Part shown: in pieces, positions 8,011-16,996 of the stretch
How positions within the stretch are numbered: the first letter of the stretch is position 1
Layout of the letters: every line of letters starts with the position of its first letter
DNA from: Oscillospiraceae bacterium
GTDB taxonomy: Bacteria; Bacillota; Clostridia; Oscillospirales; Acutalibacteraceae
Assembly (NCBI GenBank): GCA_015065545.1
Contig: SVQA01000003.1
Location: 1 to 64,000 of the forward strand
DNA length: 64,000 nt
Direction: 5' to 3'
Program-made: the position numbers and the translations under genes
The notes under the pieces: generated by a model
Databases searched by the model: none
What the model saw: only the letters and a program-made list of their open reading frames with translations
What the model was told of the DNA's origin: nothing

Positions 8011-9036
8011 TTTATATATCAGCTCAAAATTGTAACCATCCTCAAGACTGAGCTTTCTGTTTAATTCTTTTGAAGCAATAACCTTGTTATCCTTTGTAAG
8101 AATAACGTATTCAAACTCATCATATTTTTCACGGAGGCTGTAAGCATATTCACTTCCTCCGATAAACACAGCGGTGGAGAGTGCGTCACAGACAGTGCCA
8201 TCCTTGCCTATGATTGTTACCGAAACTGCATCGGAGTCGGAGGGGTAACCTGTCCTTGGGTCTATAATATGATGATAAGTTTTACCGTTTTCAGTAAAGT
8301 TTCGCTGATATGCCCCTGATGTTATAACAGAGCCTTCACCTGTATTGATTACCGCAAAATAATTCTCACTTTCGGGATCCTGGATTCCAACTGTGAAATC
8401 CTCCCCGGAGGGTTTTGTGCCTACTGTACGCACATTACCGCCTAAGGTGATTATGCCGTACTCGATTCCTGCGTCCTTCATAGCCTGAGCCGCTTTGTCT
8501 GCCGCATATCCTTTTGCAATACCTCCTAAATCAATCTGAGCACCATATTCGAGGCAGGCAATATCTTTGTCAAGGAAGAATACGTTGCTACAGTTTACCT
8601 TTTCGAGTTCAGCCTCAATTTCATCTTGAGATGGAACTTTATAGGAGTCGGTTGTAAAGCCCCAGAGCTTCATAACGGGATAGATGGTGATGTCGAAATT
8701 TTGATTTGTCAGATAGTATATTTCTCTTGCTATTGTAAGCAGAGAATAGGTATCGCTATTAAGAAGGAGCAACTCGCCTTTTGCGTTGTTGAGTTTGTAA
8801 ACATCACTCTTCTCGTTTGTAACGGAGAAGAGTTTGTCGAGGTTATTAATTACCTTTGCGGCTTCGTCGATAGCTTTCTGTGCTTTCTCGCCGTAAGCGG
8901 TAATGTCGATTACCGTATCCATAGCAAAAATTTGCGTGGTTTTCTTATCATCGTCGCTGTGAGCTTCACATCCGCATAAAACAACAGAAATCAGAGTTAG
9001 AATTAGTAATAGGAATGCTGTTATTGATTTTTTCAT
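8008..9036 (-). CDS. apbE: FAD:protein FMN transferase (ApbE family lipoprotein)
   Basis: A 342-residue protein with an N-terminal lipoprotein signal (lipidated Cys probably Cys23 in the LCGC context) and the ApbE core. The core motifs are DLGGIAKGYAAD, ITSGAYQRNF, HHIIDPRTGYPS and a DALSTAVFIGG segment near the end. ApbE proteins hydrolyse FAD and attach FMN covalently to Thr residues of extracytoplasmic or Rnf/Nqr-type flavoproteins. The target protein is not in this window. Single gene; the divergent neighbour starts at 9186. Confidence 0.93.
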   Translation of the reverse strand: MKKSITAFLLLILTLISVVLCGCEAHSDDDKKTTQIFAMDTVIDITAYGEKAQKAIDEAAKVINNLDKLFSVTNEKSDVYKLNNAKGELLLLNSDTYSLLTIAREIYYLTNQNFDITIYPVMKLWGFTTDSYKVPSQDEIEAELEKVNCSNVFFLDKDIACLEYGAQIDLGGIAKGYAADKAAQAMKDAGIEYGIITLGGNVRTVGTKPSGEDFTVGIQDPESENYFAVINTGEGSVITSGAYQRNFTENGKTYHHIIDPRTGYPSDSDAVSVTIIGKDGTVCDALSTAVFIGGSEYAYSLREKYDEFEYVILTKDNKVIASKELNRKLSLEDGYNFELIYK

Positions 9037-9124
9037 AATGGGATCCTTTTTAAAATAACTTTAGTTATTTTATGATAACACGAAATACAGAATATGACAA
9101 TAGCTGATACTCTGAAACCAATGA

Positions 9125-9153
9125 TTGACTTTGATTTTTCAGGATGATATACT
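9125..9153 (+). promoter_or_regulatory. Promoter for the surface-glycan acyltransferase gene
   Basis: TTGACT (9125-9130) and TATACT (9148-9153) with a 17-base spacer. The same hexamer pair and spacing recur before the acetyltransferase gene at 14559, which suggests similar expression of the two halves of the cassette. A near-palindrome AAAATAACT/AGTTATTTT (9052-9071) lies upstream. Confidence 0.7.
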
Positions 9154-9185
9154 TTTTTATGAGAATGAGTAGTGGGGGTGTGTAA

Positions 9186-10229
9186 ATGTTCAGTAAAAAG
9201 CATACAGATTTGGCTAAAGGTGTGGCATGTCTTCTTTTGCTTTTGCACCACTTATTTTATAATTCTCCTGCAACCATAGCAAAATTTACTCCCTTTTTAA
9301 TGGTCTGTGGAGTACCTCTTGCTTGTGTACTTTCCGGATTGGGTAAAGTGTGTGTTGCTATGTTTTTAATGCTTAGCGGATATGGAGTAGCAGTTTTGCT
9401 TAATAAACACACTTGTGATAACAATTTATTAAATAATGGTGTAAGAGTTTCTGTGAGAATGATATTGAAATTGTTGTTTTCTTTTTGGTTTGTGTTTGTA
9501 TTGTTTGTGCCTTGGCAAGGTCTTATGGGGCATTGGACATATAAGAGTTGGTATCATATTATTATAGACTTTTTCGGAGTAGCGGATATTTTTGGGACTT
9601 CCACCATAAACAGAACATGGTGGTATGTAAGTATGGCTTTAATTTGCTACGCATTGACTCCTTTGATGTATATTTTACTTAAAAAGTTTCCTGCGTTCTC
9701 TGTTTCTTTAACTTTGTGTGCGTTTGTGATCTTGGACGGTCGTGTGTATAATGGAATGCGGTTTGAATACTTTTTCTGGCTATGTAACTATTTTGCAGGT
9801 ATGCTTTTATATGAATATGGAGTTTTAAATCGTATTACAACTTTTGCAAGTAATAGGGTTTGGTATAAGTGGATGGTATGGATACCATTAGTTTTGACTG
9901 CGTTTTGGTTGAGGTATAACAAAGGGATAAGTGTTGATCCTTTGTTTTCTTTTATAATTATCTCATTTGCTGCAGTTTGTTTATATGAGATTCCGCTTTT
10001 AAGTCGTGGGCTTCAATTTGTGGGCAAGCACTCGGGTAATATCTTCTTTATGCATACTTTTATTTATCTGTATGATTTTGAAAATATAATATATTTTCCG
10101 AGATACACACCGCTGATTTATTTGTTATGCTTAGGAATATGTTTATTTGTATCAATGTTTATTGAATGGCTTAAGAATATATCAAAATATAATATTGTAA
10201 CGAAAGCTTTGATTAAAAAGGTTTCGTAA
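9186..10229 (+). CDS. Membrane acyltransferase family 3 (OafA/WecH-like)
   Basis: A 347-residue polytopic membrane protein with about ten hydrophobic segments. It has the family His motif near the N terminus (LLLHHLFYN, His21/His22) and the NRTWWYVSMALICYALTPL segment typical of acyltransferase_3. These enzymes transfer acetyl or other acyl groups to extracytoplasmic glycans. The ribosome site is weak (GGGGTG). The gene is markedly more AT-rich than neighbouring operons and starts the sugar cassette. The substrate is unknown. Confidence 0.85.
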   Translation: MFSKKHTDLAKGVACLLLLLHHLFYNSPATIAKFTPFLMVCGVPLACVLSGLGKVCVAMFLMLSGYGVAVLLNKHTCDNNLLNNGVRVSVRMILKLLFSFWFVFVLFVPWQGLMGHWTYKSWYHIIIDFFGVADIFGTSTINRTWWYVSMALICYALTPLMYILLKKFPAFSVSLTLCAFVILDGRVYNGMRFEYFFWLCNYFAGMLLYEYGVLNRITTFASNRVWYKWMVWIPLVLTAFWLRYNKGISVDPLFSFIIISFAAVCLYEIPLLSRGLQFVGKHSGNIFFMHTFIYLYDFENIIYFPRYTPLIYLLCLGICLFVSMFIEWLKNISKYNIVTKALIKKVS

Positions 10230-10259
10230 TAATGTAGTTGAAAGAAAAGGAGAATGTAT

Positions 10260-12056
10260 ATGATAAATGCCATAAAGCGAAGAAATATCGATATGGATAA
10301 AGTATGTAAGTATTTAACTTATGCTTTTTTGATATTAATGGTTGTTTGGAGAATTCCTTTTCTGAATAAGGGTATTGACTATACCGACACCGGATTTAAT
10401 ATGACAAAATACAGGGACTTGTTTGTTGATTCATCAGAGAATAGTATTGGTATATACTTTACTCAGTTTGTGGGTTCTTTGATTTACAATGCACTTCCTG
10501 CGTATCAACTTCTTGTTTTCAGAGTATTACATCTTGCTATATGGTCTGCGACGTTTTTGATAATTTTCTTCACATTCAGGAGACCCGAACCTTCGTATTA
10601 TAATGTAGGGTTGTCATTACTTTTGCTTATTACATCTTCTTATCAGAAAATGGGGGAGGCTATATTTTCTTACTATCCGTTCTCTATGTTGATGGTTGCC
10701 ATTGGAATATTTCTGATGTACACAGGTTTAATTAAAGATAAGAAAATACGACTGCTTGCAAGTGGTATAGTTTTGGGTGTCAACTTTGGTGTCAGATTAC
10801 CAAATTTGCTGTTTTTTTCTTTGGTTGTAGTGGTTTTTTGGTATTATGTATGTAAGAAAGAAATAAAAATCGGATTTATTAGAAGTGGAATCATGCTTGG
10901 GGGTGTTGCTATCGGATTTGCAGCGATGGCTTGCTTCGAGGTTATTATGCTGGGGGCAGGCTCTGCCGGAGATTCATTGGGAGGATATGTAAATCTAGCA
11001 AGCGATTCCAATAAGAATCATGGAATATTTAATCAAATCATCCATATTTTTCAGCAGATTTTTCTTTCGATGCGTAGCATTGTGTTTTATATAGGACCTG
11101 TTGTCTTAGCGAGTTTGGTTTTTATTCTTGTATATAAAGCTGTGTTCAAGAAAAATATGCATAAAACTTATGTTAATATGCTTATGTATATAGTTGTTGC
11201 TTTGGCATCAATTTTTTGGTTCGAGTTGATTTTAGTTGATAGAGTTACAGTTTTTTCCTTTGTACATCATTTTGGTTTGATTTCACTTGTGTTAGCAGTT
11301 ATCTCTGTATTTGCACTAGCAAACTCGCATCCGGAACTAAGCTCTGCATCTCTTATTGCTATCATTTCTGCCGGATGTATAATATTGGGAACAGATTTGG
11401 GTATTTCTCGTTTTGCTGATGTGTTGCCTCAGCTTTGTGTTTCACTTATGATTGCTGCAACATATATTAAACCGCAGAGTTCAAAGACTAAATTATGTTC
11501 TTTTGTTGGTCTGTATTTTAATAAGATATGTAAAGTAACTGTTGTTGTTTTAATTGGAATAACAACAATGATGTCAGTTGCTGTAATGGTTCCTGAAACA
11601 TATAATGATGCATCTGTTGATAAGCTTACAGCAACTCCTTCTGAAAGTATTGTCACACTTAGGGGGATGAAAACCACTTCCGAAAGAGCACAGTCTTTAA
11701 GCAATCTTTATTATGCTATGCAGAATGAGAATATTAAGGATAAACCTGTTGCTGTTATTGGAATGTTTCCTCTTATTTACAATATTGCAGATAATGAGAA
11801 ATATTTCAAACAGCCGTGTATCGACTATAACTCTGTTAGTGCAGATAATTTGGAAGAACAGTATGAATCAAAGAAGAGTGAGGGAATATATCCTGTAATT
11901 GTTTATTCAAGATTACATATGATACAAAACGGATTAAATGAGCTTTGCGATGATCCCCAGAAACTGGAACTTTTTGATAAAATGCGTAATGACTGTGAAT
12001 ATACATTGGTTTTCACAGACGAAAACTTTGATGTGTATGCACCTGTAGCTCAATAA
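10260..12056 (+). CDS. Multi-pass membrane protein, probable GT-C type glycosyltransferase
   Basis: A 598-residue protein with about twelve hydrophobic segments and a C-terminal soluble tail of about 130 residues. An acidic YTDTGFNMTKYRDLF motif in the first external loop is the kind of feature seen in GT-C, lipid-phosphate-sugar-dependent transferases (ArnT/PMT-like). This fold assignment is inference. ATG 10260 is chosen over 10254 because AAAAGGAG ends only one base before the latter. It follows the acyltransferase gene by 30 bases and ends at a strong terminator. It is the best candidate for the final extracytoplasmic transfer step of the cassette. Confidence 0.7.
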   Translation: MINAIKRRNIDMDKVCKYLTYAFLILMVVWRIPFLNKGIDYTDTGFNMTKYRDLFVDSSENSIGIYFTQFVGSLIYNALPAYQLLVFRVLHLAIWSATFLIIFFTFRRPEPSYYNVGLSLLLLITSSYQKMGEAIFSYYPFSMLMVAIGIFLMYTGLIKDKKIRLLASGIVLGVNFGVRLPNLLFFSLVVVVFWYYVCKKEIKIGFIRSGIMLGGVAIGFAAMACFEVIMLGAGSAGDSLGGYVNLASDSNKNHGIFNQIIHIFQQIFLSMRSIVFYIGPVVLASLVFILVYKAVFKKNMHKTYVNMLMYIVVALASIFWFELILVDRVTVFSFVHHFGLISLVLAVISVFALANSHPELSSASLIAIISAGCIILGTDLGISRFADVLPQLCVSLMIAATYIKPQSSKTKLCSFVGLYFNKICKVTVVVLIGITTMMSVAVMVPETYNDASVDKLTATPSESIVTLRGMKTTSERAQSLSNLYYAMQNENIKDKPVAVIGMFPLIYNIADNEKYFKQPCIDYNSVSADNLEEQYESKKSEGIYPVIVYSRLHMIQNGLNELCDDPQKLELFDKMRNDCEYTLVFTDENFDVYAPVAQ

Positions 12057-12060
12057 AAGA

Positions 12061-12093
12061 AAACTGCTTATCATTTACGATAAGCAGTTTTTT
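12061..12093. terminator. Bidirectional terminator between convergent cassette genes
   Basis: AAACTGCTTATC (12061-12072) pairs perfectly with GATAAGCAGTTT (12079-12090), with six Ts on the plus side. TTTTCTTTT follows on the minus side, so it serves both the membrane protein and the ATP-grasp gene. Confidence 0.9.
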
Positions 12094-13204
12094 ATTTAAC
12101 CGTTATGTAGTATCCTGCTCGATTGGAACAATCTGTGGTTTTTCCCAGATTCTCTTTTCTTATGTTGCTTATTCGAATAATAGATTCGGGATTTGTCGCT
12201 TTTATTTGTTCCAGTTTATCCAGGTCAGGATAGTCGAAGATAAAGTCAATCCTTGCCTGATTGTATATTGTACTGTTGGAGGTTAAATCAGGTTCTTTGC
12301 CACAGGCAATATCGATGATCATTTTAAGAAAGTCTTTGCCGGTAGAGAGGCATACAAGGTCAGAACCGATACATCCGCCACCCATTCGAGCTCCAATTTC
12401 AATTATTCCCATATTCCCGTTGGAGTCTATCTTAAATTCTGTGTGAGTGGCTCCGTAGGTAACTCCCAATGCGTCAAGGGAACTGAAAATTGTTTCTATG
12501 ATTTTTTGTTTGTATTCCTCGGGAATATCATCAGGTTGGATATGACCTGTTTCTATATAGTCAGGAGCACCTGTTGTGAATTTCTTGGTAAATGCTAAAA
12601 AAGTATGATTTCCATTATAAGAGACACATTCGCAACTATACTCGTTTCCATCAATATAATCTTCGATGATCGCTTTACCGGAAGGTGAGAAAGCAGAGGA
12701 TTCTTTGATAGCTGAAACTAACTCCTCCTCATTGATTGCCAGATGTATTCCTCGGCTACCGCTGCTGTCAGATGGTTTAACAATGACAGGGTAAGGAATC
12801 AATATGTTGTCAAAATTGCTGTTGATGTCAGCAAGCGTGAAGAAGGGAGTTTTTACTCCTGCTTCCTTCATTGCTTTTCTCATTTCGTATTTGTTTGTGC
12901 ATCTTAAAGCAACCTCATAAGAGTTACAGCAAAGGTTGAGTTTTTCACAAATGTAGGCTACGGTGGGCATTGCAAGGTCAGAGCCTGCAGTGAGAACACC
13001 GCAGGGATTGATATCTTTGCAAATATTAAGGATAGCCTCTTTGTCGGTAATGTTTATAGGATAAAAGAAATCGGCTTCATCCTTTGCGACTGCCCCTGCC
13101 TCCCAAGCAAAGCAGTGTACTTCATAGCCCAAGGCTTTGGCTTTTTGAACAAGGGGAAGTTGGAATTCACCTGCACCGATAACAACTAATTTTTTACGAC
13201 TCAT
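12092..13204 (-). CDS. ATP-grasp domain protein (carboxylate-amine ligase type)
   Basis: A 370-residue protein with a pre-ATP-grasp Rossmann part (VVIGAGEFQLPLVQKAKALGY) followed by an ATP-grasp fold. The ATP-binding loop KPSDSSGSRGI is near residues 143-153, and the metal-binding segment IEIGARMGGG is near 267-276. The class activates a carboxylate (amino acid or formate) and joins it to an amine. It lies 18 bases downstream of wecE on the same strand, so it probably acts on the aminosugar made by WecE. That substrate is inferred; a dipeptide-type ligase is the main alternative. Confidence 0.82.
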   Translation of the reverse strand: MSRKKLVVIGAGEFQLPLVQKAKALGYEVHCFAWEAGAVAKDEADFFYPINITDKEAILNICKDINPCGVLTAGSDLAMPTVAYICEKLNLCCNSYEVALRCTNKYEMRKAMKEAGVKTPFFTLADINSNFDNILIPYPVIVKPSDSSGSRGIHLAINEEELVSAIKESSAFSPSGKAIIEDYIDGNEYSCECVSYNGNHTFLAFTKKFTTGAPDYIETGHIQPDDIPEEYKQKIIETIFSSLDALGVTYGATHTEFKIDSNGNMGIIEIGARMGGGCIGSDLVCLSTGKDFLKMIIDIACGKEPDLTSNSTIYNQARIDFIFDYPDLDKLEQIKATNPESIIRISNIRKENLGKTTDCSNRAGYYITVK

Positions 13205-13222
13205 TTTAAGAATCTCCCTGTG

Positions 13223-14356
13223 TTATTTGTTTTCATAAAAGCTGTGTACAGCTTTTGCTACAATATTTATATCTTCTTTGGTTAGATTGTAATACATAGG
13301 CAAACGGAGGAGTTTGTCACTTTCTTTCGTGGTGAATTTATCTTCGCCGTGGAATCTGCCAAACTCAAGGCCTGCAGGAGAGGAGTGCAGAGGAATATAG
13401 TGGAAAACAGCAGAAGCACCATTTTCCTTAAGATGCTTTATAAGTTTGGTGCGTTCTTCAATATCCTTTGCTTTTATGTAGAACATGTGTGCATTATGCT
13501 CACAGCCCTCGGGAATGAAGGGGAGCTCTATCATACCTTTATCTGCAAGGGGGTTAAGCAGTTCATAGTAAAGATTCCAACTTGCAAGTCGATTGTCGTT
13601 GATTTTTTCTTTTACTTCAAGCTGAGCAAAAAGATAAGCAGCATTGAGTTCAGAGGGGAGATAAGATGAGCCTAAGTCTACCCAGGTGTATTTATCAACC
13701 TGACCACGATGGAACTTGCTTCTGTTGGTGCCTTTTTCACGGATGATTTCTGCACGTTCAATATACTTTTCATTGTTTATGAGGATTGCACCGCCTTCGC
13801 CTGAGGAGTAGTTTTTTGTTTCATGGAAGCTGTAGCAACCAAATTCACCGAAGGTGCCCAGATGCTTGCCTTTGTAGGTGCTCATAACTGCCTGTGCTGC
13901 ATCCTCAATAACATAGAGATTATGCTTTTTTGCAATCTCACATATCTTGTCCATTTCACAAGCAACACCTGCATAGTGAACAGGAACAATTGCTTTTGTC
14001 TTATCTGTGATTGCATCTTCAATGAGGTTTTCGTCAATGTTCATTGTGTCAGGGCGAATATCAACGAATACGATTTTTGCTCCTCGCATAACAAAAGCAT
14101 CAGCTGTAGAGACGAAAGTAAATGAAGGCATAATCACCTCGTCACCGGGTTTGATATCTGCAAGTATTGCTGCCATTTCCAGAGCACTGGTGCAGGAAGT
14201 GGTGAGCAGAGCTTTCTTTGTTCCTGTCGTTTCTTCAAAAACTGTGTTACACTTTTTTGTGAATTCACCATCACCACATATTTTTCTGTTTGCAATCGCC
14301 TCGGCGATATATTCTGTTTCTTTGCCTATAAATGGAGGTTTATTAAAATTAATCAA
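13223..14356 (-). CDS. wecE: dTDP-4-amino-4,6-dideoxygalactose transaminase (WecE/RffA)
   Basis: A 377-residue DegT/DnrJ/EryC1/StrS aminotransferase. EDAAQ (151-155) and FHETKNYSSGEGGA, with the PLP lysine at Lys181, match WecE closely. So do the N-terminal FNKPPFIG and GDGEFT motifs and the PVHYAGVACEMD segment. WecE converts dTDP-4-keto-6-deoxyglucose and glutamate to dTDP-4-amino-4,6-dideoxygalactose (dTDP-Fuc4N). The dTDP-glucose enzymes (RmlA, RmlB) are not in the window. It is transcribed with the ATP-grasp gene and divergently from the acetyltransferase. Confidence 0.92.
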   Translation of the reverse strand: MINFNKPPFIGKETEYIAEAIANRKICGDGEFTKKCNTVFEETTGTKKALLTTSCTSALEMAAILADIKPGDEVIMPSFTFVSTADAFVMRGAKIVFVDIRPDTMNIDENLIEDAITDKTKAIVPVHYAGVACEMDKICEIAKKHNLYVIEDAAQAVMSTYKGKHLGTFGEFGCYSFHETKNYSSGEGGAILINNEKYIERAEIIREKGTNRSKFHRGQVDKYTWVDLGSSYLPSELNAAYLFAQLEVKEKINDNRLASWNLYYELLNPLADKGMIELPFIPEGCEHNAHMFYIKAKDIEERTKLIKHLKENGASAVFHYIPLHSSPAGLEFGRFHGEDKFTTKESDKLLRLPMYYNLTKEDINIVAKAVHSFYENK

Positions 14357-14488
14357 TTTTGAAGAACCCCTTCCGTCACCTTAAAAAGATGTTATTAAAC
14401 TAATGTATAATTATCTATATGTTATCACTGAATTGTACAAAAAGCAACAAAAAGTTTTATGTGAAAGATGTTATGTCAATATAGTTTG

Positions 14489-14517
14489 TTGACTTTAAAT
14501 TGGAATTATAATATACT
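14489..14517 (+). promoter_or_regulatory. Promoter for the acetyltransferase-glycosyltransferase-flippase operon
   Basis: TTGACT (14489-14494) and TATACT (14512-14517) with a 17-base spacer, located in the 202-base divergent region between wecE and the acetyltransferase gene. Confidence 0.65.
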
Positions 14518-14558
14518 AATGTTATGATGTGAAATCGTAATTAAGGCTTGGTGTCTAT

Positions 14559-15218
14559 ATGAAAAAAAAGATAATTGTTTTTGGAAATACAGAGTATTCG
14601 TATATGATTGCTGACTATATTCAAAGATTATGCGAAGCTGAAATTGCGGCCTTTTGTGTGAACGAAAAGTATATATCAAATCCTGCTTTTTATGGTATTC
14701 CTGTTGTACCTTTCGAGAGTGTGGAAGAAAGATTTTCTCCTGAGAGTGTTGAGTTTGTTTTGGGTCTTGGATATAAATCTATGAATACCATCAGAGAAAA
14801 GGTTTATAACATAATAAAAGAAAAAGGTTATCGTATAGCTTCTTTTGTTCATCCTACCGCAGTTGTTGAAACAGATGATTTGGGAGAAGGTAACATCATT
14901 CTGAGCGGTGCTTATATTGGTTACGGCACCAAAATCGGAAATGCCAATGTTTTTTGGAACGGATGTAATATAGCACATAATGTGCAAATTGGAGATTATA
15001 ACTATTTTGCTCCTTCTGTAACTTTTGGTGGATTCACCGTGGTTGGAAATAACTGCTTTTTCGGTTTGGGTAGTACAGTGAAAAATCGCTTATATATTGC
15101 GGACAAAACACTTGTTGGAGCAGGTGCGTATCTGAACACCAGTACAGATACTTATGACGTATATGTACCGGCAAGGACAGTCAAGTTGGAACATAAAAGT
15201 ACAGATATGGGCATCTGA
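14559..15218 (+). CDS. Sugar N/O-acetyltransferase, NeuD/PglD family
   Basis: A 219-residue protein with an N-terminal Rossmann-like domain (KIIVFGNTEYSYMIADYI) and a C-terminal left-handed beta helix of hexapeptide repeats. The catalytic-type His lies in the CNIAHNVQIGDY segment (residues about 144-155). PglD-type enzymes acetylate the 4-amino group of nucleotide-linked 4-amino-4,6-dideoxysugars; NeuD acetylates sialic acid. Next to wecE, N-acetylation of dTDP-Fuc4N to dTDP-Fuc4NAc is the simplest reading (inference). The ribosome site is weak. Confidence 0.85.
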   Translation: MKKKIIVFGNTEYSYMIADYIQRLCEAEIAAFCVNEKYISNPAFYGIPVVPFESVEERFSPESVEFVLGLGYKSMNTIREKVYNIIKEKGYRIASFVHPTAVVETDDLGEGNIILSGAYIGYGTKIGNANVFWNGCNIAHNVQIGDYNYFAPSVTFGGFTVVGNNCFFGLGSTVKNRLYIADKTLVGAGAYLNTSTDTYDVYVPARTVKLEHKSTDMGI

Positions 15219-15244
15219 ATAATGTATAAGGAAAAGGTGAAATT

Positions 15245-16195
15245 ATGCTTATTTCATATGTGATTCCCTGTTACAGATCGGGAGATAACATTGTAAAAGT
15301 TGTAAGTGAGATTAAAGGTGTTATGGCAGAGCATCAGGAGTATGATTATGAGATTATTCTTGTAAACGATTGTTCTCCTGATAATACATACGAAATACTC
15401 AAGAAACTATGTGCTGAAAACAAAATGGTAACATCCATTGATCTTGCAAAGAATAAGGGCCAGGCATCTGCAACAATATGTGGATTAAGACATGCCAAAG
15501 GAGACTATATTGTTTGTGGTGATGATGATGGTCAGACTCCTTTTGATATTATCTTTTCTTTGAAAGATAAGCTTGATAATGAGGATTTTGATGTTGTTTG
15601 CGGAAAATATGTAAAAAGAGATAGGTCTTCGCTATTTAGAAAGATCGGTACCAAAATCAATGAAATTATGACCCACAGTATAATGGGATATCCTAAGGGT
15701 TTATACATGTCAGCTTATTTTATAGCTAAGCGTTTTGTTATTGATGAACTGATCAAATACCCCAATCCTTATCCTTATATTACAGGTCTTTTGTTTCAGA
15801 TAACATCAAAGATTGGTAATGTAGAAGTGCCTCAAAGAAAAAGATTAGAAGGTAAATCCGGCTATACTTTTAAGAAACTGTTGGCTCTTTGGATTAATGG
15901 ATTTACAGCATTTTCAATAAAGCCTTTGAGAATCGCGACGATAACTGGTATTTTATTCTCAATACTTGGTTTTTTGATAACTATATTACTGGTTGTTGTG
16001 AAATTAGTTAATCCTAATGTTGCGATCGGATGGACATCTCTTACTGCGTTAATGTTTGTTATAGGTGGAGTAGTTCTTTTGGTTATCGGTATGATTGGTG
16101 AATATGTAGGAAGAATATACATCAGTTTGAATAAGTTCCCACAATATGTTGTCAGAGATGTTACAAAAGGATCGGATGAGGGAGCTGAAGGGTGA
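15245..16195 (+). CDS. Family 2 glycosyltransferase, ArnC/GtrB/DPM1-like
   Basis: A 316-residue protein with a GT-A domain (VIPCYRSGDNI, VNDCSPDNTYE, and a DDDGQTP metal motif near residues 97-103) and two C-terminal membrane helices near 230-255 and 262-290. This architecture loads a sugar from a nucleotide donor onto undecaprenyl phosphate on the inner membrane face (ArnC, GtrB). It lies 26 bases after the acetyltransferase and just before two small flippase-like subunits. The donor sugar is inferred from the neighbouring wecE. Confidence 0.9.
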   Translation: MLISYVIPCYRSGDNIVKVVSEIKGVMAEHQEYDYEIILVNDCSPDNTYEILKKLCAENKMVTSIDLAKNKGQASATICGLRHAKGDYIVCGDDDGQTPFDIIFSLKDKLDNEDFDVVCGKYVKRDRSSLFRKIGTKINEIMTHSIMGYPKGLYMSAYFIAKRFVIDELIKYPNPYPYITGLLFQITSKIGNVEVPQRKRLEGKSGYTFKKLLALWINGFTAFSIKPLRIATITGILFSILGFLITILLVVVKLVNPNVAIGWTSLTALMFVIGGVVLLVIGMIGEYVGRIYISLNKFPQYVVRDVTKGSDEGAEG

Positions 16196-16199
16196 TGAA

Positions 16200-16562
16200 A
16201 TGAAAAAATTATTTAGTAAGTTAAGTGCATATAAGTATTACTTTTTTTTGCACTTGATTATTTTTCAGTTGTCCTTTGGTGGAGTACTGTCAAAGTTTGC
16301 CTCAAAAACTGCTTTTTTATCTATTGAATTTTGTCTACTGTATGGACTTATGCTGATAAATCTGGGTGTTTATGCAATCCTTTGGCAACAGATAATAAAA
16401 AAACTTCCTCTAACAAGCGCGTTTTGTAATAAGGCTGTCAGCATAATATGGGGAATGCTGTGGGGAGTAATGATTTTTGCTGAAACTATATCATGGAATA
16501 TGATTGTTGGTGCGATTATAGTTTTGGTTGGAGTTGTGTTAGTGGTGAAGAGCGATGGATAG
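16200..16562 (+). CDS. Small EamA/SMR-like membrane protein, ArnE/ArnF-like flippase subunit A
   Basis: A 120-residue protein with four hydrophobic segments, the size of an SMR/EamA half-transporter. ATG 16200 is used because the longer frame would run back into the glycosyltransferase gene. It overlaps the next gene by 8 bases. Paired small subunits after an ArnC-like glycosyltransferase match the ArnE-ArnF arrangement, which flips undecaprenyl-phosphate-aminosugar across the membrane. Sequence similarity alone cannot confirm the substrate. Confidence 0.75.
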   Translation: MKKLFSKLSAYKYYFFLHLIIFQLSFGGVLSKFASKTAFLSIEFCLLYGLMLINLGVYAILWQQIIKKLPLTSAFCNKAVSIIWGMLWGVMIFAETISWNMIVGAIIVLVGVVLVVKSDG

Positions 16563-16920
16563 ATTTATGCTTTTTTCAATACTTGTTTACCTTTTTGGAA
16601 CTTTTATTTCAGCGGTTTCACAGATATTGTTGAAAAAAAGCAGTCAAAAAAATCACAAAAACAGGGTAGCTGAATATTTGAATCCGCATGTAATAATTGC
16701 TTACACCATTTTTTTTCTTGCGACCTTGTGTACTGTAATTGCCTATAAATACCTCCCACTTTCAATGGGTCCGATATTAGGTGCTATTGAGTACATATTT
16801 GTTGCACTTTTAAGTTTCTTTTTGCTCAAAGAGAAAATCTCAAGAAAAAAACTTTTAGGATTGCTTGTTATTGTTTTTGGTGTCTTTGTTTTTTCGTTTG
16901 ATTTTACAATACTGTTTTAA
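16555..16920 (+). CDS. Small EamA/SMR-like membrane protein, ArnE/ArnF-like flippase subunit B
   Basis: A 121-residue protein with four hydrophobic segments, including the EamA-type LPLSMGPILGAIEYIFVALLS helix and a LLKEKISRKKLLGLLVIVFGV ending. It overlaps the previous half-transporter by 8 bases, suggesting a heterodimer. It is the last gene of the four-gene unit and is followed by a strong terminator. Confidence 0.78.
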   Translation: MDRFMLFSILVYLFGTFISAVSQILLKKSSQKNHKNRVAEYLNPHVIIAYTIFFLATLCTVIAYKYLPLSMGPILGAIEYIFVALLSFFLLKEKISRKKLLGLLVIVFGVFVFSFDFTILF

Positions 16921-16928
16921 TTAATTTA

Positions 16929-16965
16929 ACACCGCTATCCAAAATCTGGATTGCGGTGTTTTTTT
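16929..16965 (+). terminator. Intrinsic terminator of the glycan cassette
   Basis: ACACCGC-ATCCA (16929-16941) pairs with TGGAT-GCGGTGT (16947-16959) with one internal mismatch, followed by seven Ts. Confidence 0.9.
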
Positions 16966-16996
16966 GTTCAGAAGTGGTTTTTATAGTTTTAATACC

